Below, in pieces: positions 25,997 through 34,480 of a DNA stretch of 64,000 bases. This stretch comes from Clostridiales bacterium (GTDB taxonomy: Bacteria; Bacillota; Clostridia; Christensenellales; Borkfalkiaceae): positions 62,001 to 126,000 of the forward strand of contig SVIG01000002.1 in the NCBI GenBank assembly GCA_015071005.1, in the 5' to 3' direction. Numbering within the stretch: the stretch's first letter is position 1; each line of letters starts with the position of its first letter. The position numbers were made by a program, and so were the translations under genes. The notes under the pieces were generated by a model. The model worked only from the letters and a program-made list of their open reading frames with translations. It had not been told where the DNA came from and searched no databases.

Positions 25997-27871
25997 TTAT
26001 TTTCTCATTTCAATCTTGTGCGCTTCAATATGCTCCAAGAAACGCTTTTTCCACTCTTCCTTTTTGCCCGACTTTTTGAACTCCGACGAAAGCAAAAATC
26101 TCGTATGCTCGGAAATATGCAATTCGTGATCGTCGTAAGAATCGACCGCCACAAGATACCCTTTCAATTCCTGGTTCTCCTCACTCGCCTTTACAATATG
26201 CAGCGCGGAAATATCCCTTGCATTCTCATAGCTGCCAAAACCAAACGCCTCCAAAATCCGATTCTTATTCTCTTTCGTAATCTTCCCTTCCTCGTCGGAA
26301 AGCAACCCCATCTCATACAATCTCAAAAGGGTATTGCGTTTTTCTTCGGGCGTCGTTGCCTCTTGCGGTTCAAATCGCACGTCGTTGACGGAAAGGCTCG
26401 CCGCGTTAAAATAACAAAGCTGACTCTTCTTATTCTCCCCCGTCATCGTCATCAAGCGCGCGTTGCCGGCAAACTGCTTATACAACCGCAAAATCTGTCT
26501 ACCGACCTCCTTGATTGCGCTTTCCATACTTTGCAACGTCATCGAAAGTCTCGTTTCGTCCTGCGCAAGCAAAAGCTGCAAGCCCGTCGCACTCGTCACG
26601 CGTACAGGCGTCGAATCCTTGGAAAGATTGCTCACGCCGCCAATCAAAGCGAACTCTTTTTCCAGCCATTCTTCCTCGAATCTAAACTCGTCGGGCATCT
26701 TCCCGCAATCGAGCATTTCCGGTGCTTTTCCGCCCTGACGGTAGACGAGAATTTTCCCAGGCAACAGCCCTTCTTCGCTCAATTCGTCCGTATCTACCGA
26801 ACCGTCCTCCACCGTTAAAACGCCCATCGAAAGACGATTCAAAAACTCGTGCTTACGATTGCGCACCGCATTATAAGCGCGCTGTACGGGGATCAAGCGA
26901 TCGACCACGCTCGTCGCGAAAAACGCGCCGGGCAGGTGCATAGAATCCTGCTTGGCAAACGGGAAAGTTCTTTCCCCGCGCTCGCCGTTTTCAAAGGGTA
27001 GACCACCTTCATAAAGTAACCTATCTCCCGCAACAATTTCCAATTTCCCCTCGGGGAATTCCACGCTCGGACGAGTGTACCGTTCGATTAAAATCACCCC
27101 GTTTTTGATAGCGGCGGAATCCGCGCCCAGCTTTTGCATAGGCAATTTTGCCGAACTCGGCTCACTGTACGCATAAATCCCCGAAATATCCTGTCCCTCG
27201 ATCGCCACACCGAATCTTTCGCGGATATACTCCACGGAAACCGGTTGCGCGTGAATCAAGCTCTGCACGCCGTCAATATCCTCCACGTCCAAGCGATCGG
27301 GAAAAATCTCAAACGGCGAGATCGCACACACGTCCACTTCCCCCTCGTAAACGGGCTTATTTTCACCGTCAACGGCTACCTGCCTGCCACCTTTCTCATT
27401 CCAAATGACTTTATAAAAGGCACTGCCGCACACTTCCGACCAAACGAGCGCACGGGAAATCGTATCCCCAAGCGCGACTCTTTCACGCACGTATTGAAGT
27501 ACCCCCGTCGCCAATTTCGCCGCCTTAATATCGCCGTCCTCATCCGAAAAGGCGCGCACGCGCAAATCGGGCTTTAACTTTTCCAGCTTCGCCAAACGGG
27601 ATTCCACCGTCGGCGCGATATGATTAAACGCCCTGCGCGATTGCCAATAAAACCGCTTATCCTCTTCCTGCAAATTCCCATACGGGGAAACGTCGCAATA
27701 CTGATTGCCGCTAAAAAAATTCAAATTGAGCAGCCAACCGTTTTCCACGCTTCTTCTCTTTTCCCTACGCGCAAGAAAATCCTGCGTAATTTCCTCCGCG
27801 AGCCGCTTTTTGCGCTCTGTTTCCTGTCTTTCCGCTTCCGCTTTTCTTGCGTCCGCATTTTTACTAATCAT
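25997..27871 (-). CDS. Phage portal protein (P22-type, large)
   Basis: A 624-residue portal, the dodecameric ring through which DNA enters the head. Features include the N-terminal FFSGNQYCDVSPYGN and SRRAFNHIAPTVESRLAKLEKLKP segments, the wing (VCAISPFEIFPDRLDVEDIDGVQS) and a crown/stem region around PVRVTSATGLQLLLAQDETR. Length and motifs match the long portals of P22-like and related podoviruses. The ATG at 27871 overlaps the end of the previous gene by 8 nt, and a GTG at 27883 is the alternative. Confidence 0.85.
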   Translation of the reverse strand: MISKNADARKAEAERQETERKKRLAEEITQDFLARREKRRSVENGWLLNLNFFSGNQYCDVSPYGNLQEEDKRFYWQSRRAFNHIAPTVESRLAKLEKLKPDLRVRAFSDEDGDIKAAKLATGVLQYVRERVALGDTISRALVWSEVCGSAFYKVIWNEKGGRQVAVDGENKPVYEGEVDVCAISPFEIFPDRLDVEDIDGVQSLIHAQPVSVEYIRERFGVAIEGQDISGIYAYSEPSSAKLPMQKLGADSAAIKNGVILIERYTRPSVEFPEGKLEIVAGDRLLYEGGLPFENGERGERTFPFAKQDSMHLPGAFFATSVVDRLIPVQRAYNAVRNRKHEFLNRLSMGVLTVEDGSVDTDELSEEGLLPGKILVYRQGGKAPEMLDCGKMPDEFRFEEEWLEKEFALIGGVSNLSKDSTPVRVTSATGLQLLLAQDETRLSMTLQSMESAIKEVGRQILRLYKQFAGNARLMTMTGENKKSQLCYFNAASLSVNDVRFEPQEATTPEEKRNTLLRLYEMGLLSDEEGKITKENKNRILEAFGFGSYENARDISALHIVKASEENQELKGYLVAVDSYDDHELHISEHTRFLLSSEFKKSGKKEEWKKRFLEHIEAHKIEMRK

Positions 27872-28292
27872 TCTTTTCTTCACCGTCCTTTGCCGTTTCT
27901 ACCGACTTTTTCACCGACTTTTCTACCGTCTTTTTGGTTGCGACCGTCCGCTTACTTTTTGTTTTCGTCGCAACCCTGCCCCCTGCTTTTGTCTTTTTTA
28001 CCACTTTTTTAGCGACTGCTTTTTCCGACTCCTTTATCAGCTTTTCCAAGAGCCGAGCCTTCTCCGCCTCCAACTGCTCGTCCGTCCAGTCCGCATACCC
28101 TTCGCCGTTTTCCCCCGACAAGAGCATTTGCACCGCTTTAAGATCGGGCGGCACGTCCTTTTTCGTCTTTTTCCGTTTGACGAGCTTCAAAGCCCCGTCC
28201 GTTTCGGCGTATTCCTCCGTCACCTCGGCAAGCTGATATCCGAGCGCGACCTTTAACAACGCCTCTCCGATTTTTTCTTCCTTTTTTTCCAT
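27864..28292 (-). CDS. Small-terminase-like protein with lysine-rich tail
   Basis: A 142-residue protein between TerL and portal. The first ~60 residues (EALLKVALGYQLAEVTEEY, then VPPDLKAVQMLL) resemble the helical segment seen in many phage small terminases/DNA-packaging proteins (GYxxEEVTEEY...PPDxxA). Residues ~85-140 are Lys/Ala/Thr-rich (KKVVKKTKAGGRVATKTKSK), like a histone H1 tail, and should bind DNA. It would pick the DNA to be packaged. It follows TerL rather than preceding it, which is unusual but known. Confidence 0.5.
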   Translation of the reverse strand: MEKKEEKIGEALLKVALGYQLAEVTEEYAETDGALKLVKRKKTKKDVPPDLKAVQMLLSGENGEGYADWTDEQLEAEKARLLEKLIKESEKAVAKKVVKKTKAGGRVATKTKSKRTVATKKTVEKSVKKSVETAKDGEEKND

Positions 28293-28334
28293 ATCTCTCC
28301 CTTTCCATAAACCTACTCTCGCCCACTTCTCGCC

Positions 28335-29777
28335 CTAAAACTGATTTCCTCTCGCCGTTTGTTTCAACCTTCGTATTCTTCTCTCTTTATCCCGTTGCAC
28401 TGCACTTTTTTCAAGCGCAGGCGGCAGCTTTTTCGGCCTTGTCATCAGGTAATACCGCATCTCGTCCAAGCTATGATCGTCCGTTTTTCTCGGCGCGTCG
28501 CCGCTCCCCCAAAAATAGCCCTTAATCTCCCCGATCAAACGGGTACACGAACTAAATATGTAAATATTCGGCTGACCGTTATCCCGACGCAAATAGCTTT
28601 TCACCCTTGCAATCCCTGCAAACAAATCCTTTTCCACGTTCGGATTGACCAAAATCCCACGCTCGTAAAAAAGCTCCACCACGCTCTTGACTCCGCCGAG
28701 CGTTCGTTGCTTTGCCGCGCTGTCAATGAGCGCGCTAATTCTCCCCTGCGGGTCCGTATGCCAACCGATTTTTCGGCTGATACTTTTCAACGCCTCGGCG
28801 TGATAATCAATATCCCTACCAGCCTCGTAATGCTCCGCGACCACGTACACGTTATCGTCGAAGTCCACCGCATACCAATGCGCCGACAGCGGATTATTCA
28901 GCCCTGGGTCGATCGAAATCATATCCTGCCACTCCTTGGGAATGGGGAAAGGCTCAATGACGTGCACCTGCTCGTCAAACTCGGGATACACCAACCCAGC
29001 CGCCGCGCTTGCAAACCGACCGTAACGTCTTGATTGCAGCGTCAACTCGTCCATGGTACCCTCTAACGCCCGAATTTCCTCTTTGTCAAGGTAGGGATTA
29101 TCACTCCATTCCATAAACTCGTACCACACCTCGGGATCGCCGCGCCGATTGAGATAAATCTCGTTATAGACGAAGGTCAACCCCTTCAACGGCGTCATCG
29201 TACCAAAGACGTCGCCCCGCCGATCGATGACGCGCATACGGCACTCGTCGTACACGTCCTTGGGCGGTTCTTCGTCAAACCACACGAAATCAAGCGACGC
29301 CCCTTGGAACTTTTCCCTACCCTGATCGCAGCTTTTGAACCCAATCACCGAGCTACCGCCCAAAACGTTTTTCACGCGGATAAAATCGATAATACCGTGC
29401 TCGGGCGAGTCCTTTCTGCCGCTAATCATCACGACGTCCTCAATCCAGTCCTTACGCAAATACCGCAAAATTTTCCTTTGCGCAACGTCGCGCTGCACCT
29501 GCAGGGAAAGGGATACCACCCAACCGCACACCTCCTTCCGATTTTCACGATAAGGGTGAATCCCACGCGCCATGTACACGCACTCCACCGCACCGCACTC
29601 CGTCTTTCCCGAGCGGTTGCCGCCGAACACCCAACGGTTTCTCTTTTTTGATTTATGAAAAGCAAGCTGCTTTTCGTGCTTGACTTCCCCCGTATTATAC
29701 ATCGCAAGAAAGTCCTCTTTTTTTCGTCGCGACTGCTCCATCTCGATTTTGCGTAGCTTTTCTACAATTTCTCTCAT
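28335..29777 (-). CDS. terL: Phage terminase large subunit
   Basis: A 480-residue packaging motor. The ATPase has Walker A GGNRSGKTECGA and Walker B LDFVWFDEEPP. The RNase-H-like nuclease acidic residues appear in SIDPGLNNPLSAHWYAVD, ALIDSAAKQ and TDDHSLDEMRYYL. All expected catalytic residues are present, so the enzyme looks functional. The ATG at 29777 has GGTGGAG upstream. It is the first gene of the head cluster, and a plus-strand gene lies between it and the putative activator at 30627. Confidence 0.93.
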   Translation of the reverse strand: MREIVEKLRKIEMEQSRRKKEDFLAMYNTGEVKHEKQLAFHKSKKRNRWVFGGNRSGKTECGAVECVYMARGIHPYRENRKEVCGWVVSLSLQVQRDVAQRKILRYLRKDWIEDVVMISGRKDSPEHGIIDFIRVKNVLGGSSVIGFKSCDQGREKFQGASLDFVWFDEEPPKDVYDECRMRVIDRRGDVFGTMTPLKGLTFVYNEIYLNRRGDPEVWYEFMEWSDNPYLDKEEIRALEGTMDELTLQSRRYGRFASAAAGLVYPEFDEQVHVIEPFPIPKEWQDMISIDPGLNNPLSAHWYAVDFDDNVYVVAEHYEAGRDIDYHAEALKSISRKIGWHTDPQGRISALIDSAAKQRTLGGVKSVVELFYERGILVNPNVEKDLFAGIARVKSYLRRDNGQPNIYIFSSCTRLIGEIKGYFWGSGDAPRKTDDHSLDEMRYYLMTRPKKLPPALEKSAVQRDKERRIRRLKQTARGNQF

Positions 29778-29876
29778 ATTCTCCACCAACTCGCCAAAAT
29801 CCCACGCCGTTTATCGCGTATAATAATTCGGCACAAAATAAATCTTAACACCACGCCCACGTGAACAAAAAATATT

Positions 29877-30605
29877 ATGAAAAAACGATTTTCCCTTTTT
29901 GCGGCTCTTTTTTTGCTGCTATTCTTATTTTCGAGTATTCCCCTCCGCACCAATCGAGCGGAGGCAGCCACCGCGCGCCCACAGTCGGGCGACTATGCTT
30001 GCATTCTTACCGATAGCGCTTACTTCTACTCTACCGCCGACGACAAACGGGGGCTTTTTCTACTCCCGCGCACCTATTACGTACGCCTACTCGACTACGG
30101 CGACGAATACTGCCGCGTTGAATATTTGCGGGATAGCGACAAAGCCAAGCGGCTCGTCGGGTATGCCAAAACGCAAGATTTGACCTTCGTCGATTACGAG
30201 CCCATGCGTCCCTATCTCTATTACGTATTCGAGCTGAAATACCGCATTGAAGACTCCGAGCTTACCACTTCCGATTTCCTGACGGAAATCGTTCTCTCCT
30301 GCGTATATTACGGGGACTATAAAATCGGTTCGGAAACCTATTGTTACGTTCTTCGCAGCGGCGAATTCGGCTACGTTCCCAAACCCAGCCGCCTTTACTA
30401 CGAAGAAAACACGGAATACGCCGACCGCTTAAACAATTCTCAGCCCGACGACGAGAGTTCGGAAACGGCAAAAAAAGCAGACAAGAAAAATAAATCGAGC
30501 CCCGCGCAAATCGCGATACTCGTGACCGTTTGTCTGCTTGTCCCCATTCTCGCAGGGCTGCTTATCAAGCCGCCGAAGCGACCGCCCTACGATATGGAAG
30601 AATAA
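29877..30605 (+). CDS. Secreted SH3-like protein with C-terminal membrane anchor
   Basis: A 242-residue protein: signal peptide (FSLFAALFLLLFLFSSIPL, cleavage after AEA), an SH3b-like domain at residues ~40-105 (ILTDSAYFYSTADD ... LVGYAKTQDLTFVDYEP), a second beta domain to ~175, a charged linker and one membrane segment (IAILVTVCLLVPILAGLLI) near the C-terminus. It shares this plan with the C-terminal part of the large protein at 32107, so the two may belong to one surface system. No Shine-Dalgarno is evident. It is the only plus-strand gene inside the phage-like block. Confidence 0.75.
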   Translation: MKKRFSLFAALFLLLFLFSSIPLRTNRAEAATARPQSGDYACILTDSAYFYSTADDKRGLFLLPRTYYVRLLDYGDEYCRVEYLRDSDKAKRLVGYAKTQDLTFVDYEPMRPYLYYVFELKYRIEDSELTTSDFLTEIVLSCVYYGDYKIGSETYCYVLRSGEFGYVPKPSRLYYEENTEYADRLNNSQPDDESSETAKKADKKNKSSPAQIAILVTVCLLVPILAGLLIKPPKRPPYDMEE

Positions 30606-30626
30606 CCAAGCAAAGCAATTTTTTCT

Positions 30627-31115
30627 TTAGTTCCAAAATCTCCGCTCACACGCGGAGATTTTTTGATCCTTTCCCTGCTCTACGAACTCGTGGATTTTCC
30701 GAAAAATATCCAAATCCTTAAAATCCCGAAGATAGATTTCCTGCGTAATGCCGGCGACTCTTAAAAGCTCGCCCATCTTTTTGGAAAGACGGGCTTGGCG
30801 ACGGAAATATGTACGCTCGTTCCATTTGCATAGCGCGAAATTACGCATCTTATCGGTATGACCAAAATAACGAATGGATAAAAGCTCGCGCTCCTCGTCC
30901 GACAGCTTGTCCAAAATCCCTTTCACCGTTTGTTTAAGCCACGAAAGATTTTGCTGATGAATCAGCTCTTCCGCCAAATACTCCGCGACCTCAAACGCGG
31001 TACGTTTACCTCCGTAAGAGAGTAACGCCTTGTTTCGAATATGCTCCTCGTAATCCTTTTCCACCGTTTTCAAGAGCGGATAAGCGAAAAGGATTGTTTT
31101 TGCGTAATTTTCCAA
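30627..31115 (-). CDS. Sigma-like phage late activator (RinA/ArpU type)
   Basis: A 162-residue helical protein. Residues ~75-140 (DKLSDEERELLSIRYFGH, WNERTYFRRQARLSKKMGELL) resemble sigma-70 region 4 and the late-gene activators RinA/ArpU found next to phage terminase genes. The best start is a TTG at 31115, preceded by AGGAGGTGAT, a near-perfect ribosome site. An ATG ten codons upstream (31145) has its GGGAG directly abutting. The stop region runs through the terminator of the convergent gene, so the last residues (ISACERRFWN) are encoded by a stem-loop. Confidence 0.6.
   Translation of the reverse strand: MENYAKTILFAYPLLKTVEKDYEEHIRNKALLSYGGKRTAFEVAEYLAEELIHQQNLSWLKQTVKGILDKLSDEERELLSIRYFGHTDKMRNFALCKWNERTYFRRQARLSKKMGELLRVAGITQEIYLRDFKDLDIFRKIHEFVEQGKDQKISACERRFWN
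30644..30666 (+). terminator. Terminator of the 29877 gene, inside a convergent CDS
   Basis: AATCTCCGC / GCGGAGATT with loop TCACAC followed by TTTTTG. The stem is also the coding end of the minus-strand gene at 30627. Confidence 0.8.
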
Positions 31116-31221
31116 ATTTCCATCACCTCCTAAAGCCGCTTTCATCTCCCGACTACTCGCCGCCGTAAATTTTATAAAGTAATAATGAATGCAATGCGTG
31201 ATGAACGCCCTCGCCTTTTAA

Positions 31222-31479
31222 GTGAATTGAACGCTTTGCGTTCGTGAATTGGCTTCGCCGTGAATTGACGGCTACCGCCGTCGTGAATTGCATTACTATG
31301 CAATGCGTTATGGATTTATTTATATATTTTTCCTTAACGAATTGCTTTCAGCGAAAGCAATTCAATTCACGCGCCTACGGCGCAATTCACGCAAGCTTTG
31401 CTTGCAATTCACGTTTTTGCTCGAAAACAATTCACCCCAACACAGTTGGCAATTCACGCAAGCTTTGCTTGCAATTCAC
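31222..31479. repeat. Hairpin array, copy 1 (GTGAATT/AATTCAC punctuated)
   Basis: The left half has four GTGAATT heptamers separated by short palindromes: GAACGCTTTGCGTTC, GGCTTCGCC, GACGGCTACCGCCGTC and GCATTACTATGCAATGC. A central core of about 35 nt (from GTTATGGATTTATTTATA to CCTTAAC) is followed by the hairpin GAATTGCTTTC-AGC-GAAAGCAATTC. The right half has six AATTCAC heptamers separated by GCGCCTACGGCGC, GCAAGCTTTGCTTGC, GTTTTTGCTCGAAAAC, CCCAACACAGTTGG and GCAAGCTTTGCTTGC again. The two halves are also complementary through the heptamers. Confidence 0.9.
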
Positions 31480-31577
31480 TTTTAGTTCGTCAGCCGATTC
31501 GCTCGGTCGACGGGGCTATTATTACATTGATTTCCAATTTTTGCAAGTGGGGACTGCCATTTTTTTGATGAAAAATC

Positions 31578-31591
31578 CGAACATTTGTTCG
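31578..31591. promoter_or_regulatory. LexA/DinR-type SOS box
   Basis: CGAACATTTGTTCG is an exact match to the Gram-positive SOS operator CGAAC-N4-GTTCG. It lies 463 bp upstream of the putative phage activator start (minus strand) and 515 bp upstream of the gene at 32107 (plus). A weak minus-strand promoter (TTGCAA ... TAATAA, about 31517-31545) lies on the activator side of it. Confidence 0.6.
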
Positions 31592-32069
31592 TGTTTTACT
31601 CGTTTACCTAAATTAAATATGACAAATATATGCTTATTTATATCTAAAAAACGGTCAAATCCAGCCATTTTTCCAAAAAACGCAAACAAAAATCCGAACA
31701 CCCGAAAAAAATCTGAACGCCGCTCTAAAAGAGGTTTTTATCCCTCGTCTGCCCTACCATTAACCAATTTACCCCTCGGAAAACCTTGCGCTTACAAACG
31801 CGAAGGCCCACGCATTCCCATTGAATAACCCATCCACTCTTCACACCCGCCCTACGTTTATCGCACACCTTTCCAACTCAATCCACCCACTCCCACGTTT
31901 TCACGCATCAACCGCTCGCATAGACCTCTCCCACCTCCCCATCCAACCCACTTCTCTACAATTCCCCCACGCACCGCCTTTCTCCCACCCCAACGCTCCC
32001 CATTTCCAACGCCGTCCAAAAATTGCCGCCTTTTTCATTTTTTCCTTTAGGAAACTTTTCCGCAAACTA
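31592..32069. other. Gene-poor region with strong C/G strand asymmetry
   Basis: No open frame here looks coding. From about 31790 to 32010 the plus strand is unusually rich in C and poor in G, with many CCCAC/CCACC runs (G-rich on the minus strand). It could be an untranslated leftward transcript or a decayed gene. Nothing else is recognised. Confidence 0.4.
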
Positions 32070-32098
32070 TTGCATTTCCCATAAAAAGATGGTATAAT
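32070..32098 (+). promoter_or_regulatory. Promoter of the 32107 gene, predicted leaderless transcript
   Basis: TTGCAT (32070-32075), 17-bp spacer ending TGG, TATAAT (32093-32098). The ATG is 8 nt after the -10 box, so initiation should fall within 0-2 nt of the start codon. Confidence 0.75.
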
Positions 32099-32106
32099 GA
32101 TTGCGT

Positions 32107-34464
32107 ATGGGTAAAATTTCGCGTAAAACTTTATGCGCCTTGGCGCTGACCGCTCTTTGTGCAACGGGAGCGGGAGTTTTGCTTGCGAAAAATCCGCGTG
32201 ATACCGTGTCCGTTTCCGCTTCGACTCCGATCGAGCAAACGAGCCTTGTCGCGCCGAATAGCTACGAGCAGTATTTGGAGCTTACCCATAACGCAAGCGT
32301 CAAGGTTTCCGACGTTGCAGTCACGGAAAATTTCACGGCAGTCGCGAACGATAAAACGATTTTCATCTATAACCGCAAGCAGGGCGTTTACACGCAGTAT
32401 ACCCACCCCGAAAAGGTGACGAAGCTGCAATTTTCCGAAGAAGAAACGCTGTATTTCCTTGACTCAGCAATGCAGCTTTACTCGCTCGAGCCCAAGAGCT
32501 TAATAGCAACGCGCTTGGATTTTTCCTGCAACACCTTCTATATCGCAGGTGAAAAGCTCTTTTTCACGGCAATTTCGGGGGATATTGCAAAAATTTCGGT
32601 CACCGATTTGCTCAATCCCGACGTGTACGCGCCGCCCATTCAAGACCACTTGCTTTCCAAGCCGGCGATCACCTATTGGGAAAACGAGCTTTACTACACG
32701 GACGCAGGCAAATACCTTTACAAAATCGACCCTAAAGATCCCGAAAACACGAAGGCATTCCTTGCGGCATTCCCTTCGGAAATCGTCTCCATGGCGATTA
32801 GCGAAAACGTACTCACCTGCTCCGATCTTGCAGGCGGATTCTATTCCTACAACTTATCGGAATTCGACGGCAACGACGCAGGCAAAGTCACCCCCATTTT
32901 TAGCGAACAAAACGGTTCTTCTTCCTTGTCCCTTTGGGACGGTTTCGTCTACGTGGTACAAGAAGATTCCATTCGTCAATACTCCTTGCAAGCGCACGCC
33001 TTCACCGAATACGAAATCGGCAGCGCGTCCACTTCCACGCACCGCTTAAACGGCGCGACGGAAACGGTCCTTGCAGGGGACAAGCTTCTCATCGCCGACG
33101 CAGGCAACAGCCGTATCTCCGTGTACAACACGGCAACGGAAACCTTTGAAACGCCTATCTCGTCGGAGCTTACCCCCCTCTATCTCGCCTCGAACGGCGA
33201 AACGGCGGTAGTCGCAAACAACACGATGGCAATCGTTTACAGCTTGGCAGCGGAAAACTACGGCATGGAGCTTACCGTTTTGGACGATTTCAGCGGCACG
33301 CTCATGGGCGCGGCTTGCGTATTTGACACCTACTATTTCATCACCGAGGGCAACTATTGCTACGCCGCATCCGAGAAAACTGCTTGGACGGTGCAAGAAA
33401 CGAAAAAGAACACGGCGCGCTATGCAAAGCTGCTCACCGCGGACGCTTACGGGAATTTGTACGTAGGTAGCGGCACGAGCATTTTCCGTTATACGGAAGA
33501 AGAATTCCTTTCCGCAATGGAAGAAGGCACGCGCGTGACGGACGCGCTCCCTGCGTATACGAAAAAGCTTTCCGTGGATTATAGCGGTAGCGTGTACGCG
33601 TTGAACGATAATTCGATTCAAAAAATCGACGGCGAAAGCTACGATTTTTCCACTCCGCTCGTCTATACCGACAGCGCGAATTTGCGCTCCTTTACTTTTG
33701 GCGTGGAAGAAAATACGACTTATCTTCTCTACGAAGAAAACTATTTAGCCAAGACGACCGCGCTGAATCTTCCCACGGTGAAAACAATCCCCGTAGGCGA
33801 AGCGGACGACAACATTTTCAGCCGTCAAAGCGCAAACGTCGAGCTTATTCGCAGCAAACCGAACGCATTGGCAGTCGAGTTTGACATTTTTTCGTTGCAA
33901 GGCGCGGAATATTTCCCCTACGAGAGCTATTCCCGTTGGGAAACGCCTGTGACGGCGCTCAAATTAGGCGAAACGGAGCAGTATAACGTCGTGGCGGTCT
34001 ACGATAACGCCGCGCGGAAATACACCACCCATTTGCTTGTAAAATCCGCTTGCACCTTACTCCCTGCGGACGAATACCGCACGGACTACCCCGAAGAAAA
34101 ATCGGGTTGGGTTTCGAGCGGCGTCACCTTGTATAAATTCCCTTACCTTACGAAGCTTTTGACGGTGACGGAGCTCCCTCGCGGCGCACAGGTAAGCGTT
34201 TTGGGTGAAATCGATCAGCTCGATTATCCCTATTATTTCGTCAGCTACAAAGACGAAACGGGCATAGAGCATTACGGCTACGTACCGCAAGCGCACATCG
34301 CGGATTTCGACGGCAGACCGCCGCAATCTACGCAGTCCACGCTTGGAGACTCGACTGCGGACAAGGACGATATTTGGCGTTTTGCCTATATTCTTCTCGG
34401 CTGCGGCGCGATTTGCATTCTCGTGGATTATTTGATTATCCGCAAAAAAAATAAAGACGAGTAA
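32107..34464 (+). CDS. Large secreted beta-propeller/SH3 protein with C-terminal membrane anchor
   Basis: A 785-residue protein: signal peptide (LCALALTALCATGAGVLLA), then about 570 residues of repeated four-strand units typical of a beta-propeller (NHL-like blocks such as LLIADAGNSRISVYNTATE, LTADAYGNLYVGSGTSIFRY, LSVDYSGSVYALNDNSIQKI), an SH3b-like domain at ~665-740 (LYKFPYLTKLLTV ... HYGYVPQAHIADFDG) and one membrane helix (FAYILLGCGAICILVDYLII) before RKKNKDE. It would be anchored at the cell surface as a binding module. Hairpin arrays lie on both sides. It has no ribosome site, in line with a leaderless mRNA. Confidence 0.8.
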   Translation: MGKISRKTLCALALTALCATGAGVLLAKNPRDTVSVSASTPIEQTSLVAPNSYEQYLELTHNASVKVSDVAVTENFTAVANDKTIFIYNRKQGVYTQYTHPEKVTKLQFSEEETLYFLDSAMQLYSLEPKSLIATRLDFSCNTFYIAGEKLFFTAISGDIAKISVTDLLNPDVYAPPIQDHLLSKPAITYWENELYYTDAGKYLYKIDPKDPENTKAFLAAFPSEIVSMAISENVLTCSDLAGGFYSYNLSEFDGNDAGKVTPIFSEQNGSSSLSLWDGFVYVVQEDSIRQYSLQAHAFTEYEIGSASTSTHRLNGATETVLAGDKLLIADAGNSRISVYNTATETFETPISSELTPLYLASNGETAVVANNTMAIVYSLAAENYGMELTVLDDFSGTLMGAACVFDTYYFITEGNYCYAASEKTAWTVQETKKNTARYAKLLTADAYGNLYVGSGTSIFRYTEEEFLSAMEEGTRVTDALPAYTKKLSVDYSGSVYALNDNSIQKIDGESYDFSTPLVYTDSANLRSFTFGVEENTTYLLYEENYLAKTTALNLPTVKTIPVGEADDNIFSRQSANVELIRSKPNALAVEFDIFSLQGAEYFPYESYSRWETPVTALKLGETEQYNVVAVYDNAARKYTTHLLVKSACTLLPADEYRTDYPEEKSGWVSSGVTLYKFPYLTKLLTVTELPRGAQVSVLGEIDQLDYPYYFVSYKDETGIEHYGYVPQAHIADFDGRPPQSTQSTLGDSTADKDDIWRFAYILLGCGAICILVDYLIIRKKNKDE

Positions 34465-34480
34465 AAAATGGATTTGCATG

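Noticed and set aside
29774..29971. Minus-strand frame overlapping the 29877 gene start
   Set aside because: Overlaps a better-supported signal-peptide gene and has no ribosome site.
21507..31115. Simple decaying prophage
   Set aside because: No broken frames, no partial genes, no integrase or attachment repeats seen, and intact TerL catalytic residues; I therefore treat it as a maintained module, though this remains an inference.
31222..31479. CRISPR-like appearance of the hairpin array
   Set aside because: The 7-nt units are far too short, the intervening pieces are themselves palindromes, orientation flips at the centre, and no cas gene is nearby.
31244..31828. Open frame across hairpin array copy 1
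   Set aside because: It translates the array, and a similar frame (34518-34832) exists only because the same repeat is present there. No ribosome site and low protein-like composition.
31901..32164. Minus-strand Gly/Trp-rich frame in the C-rich tract
   Set aside because: Composition follows the strand skew of the DNA, and there is no ribosome site.
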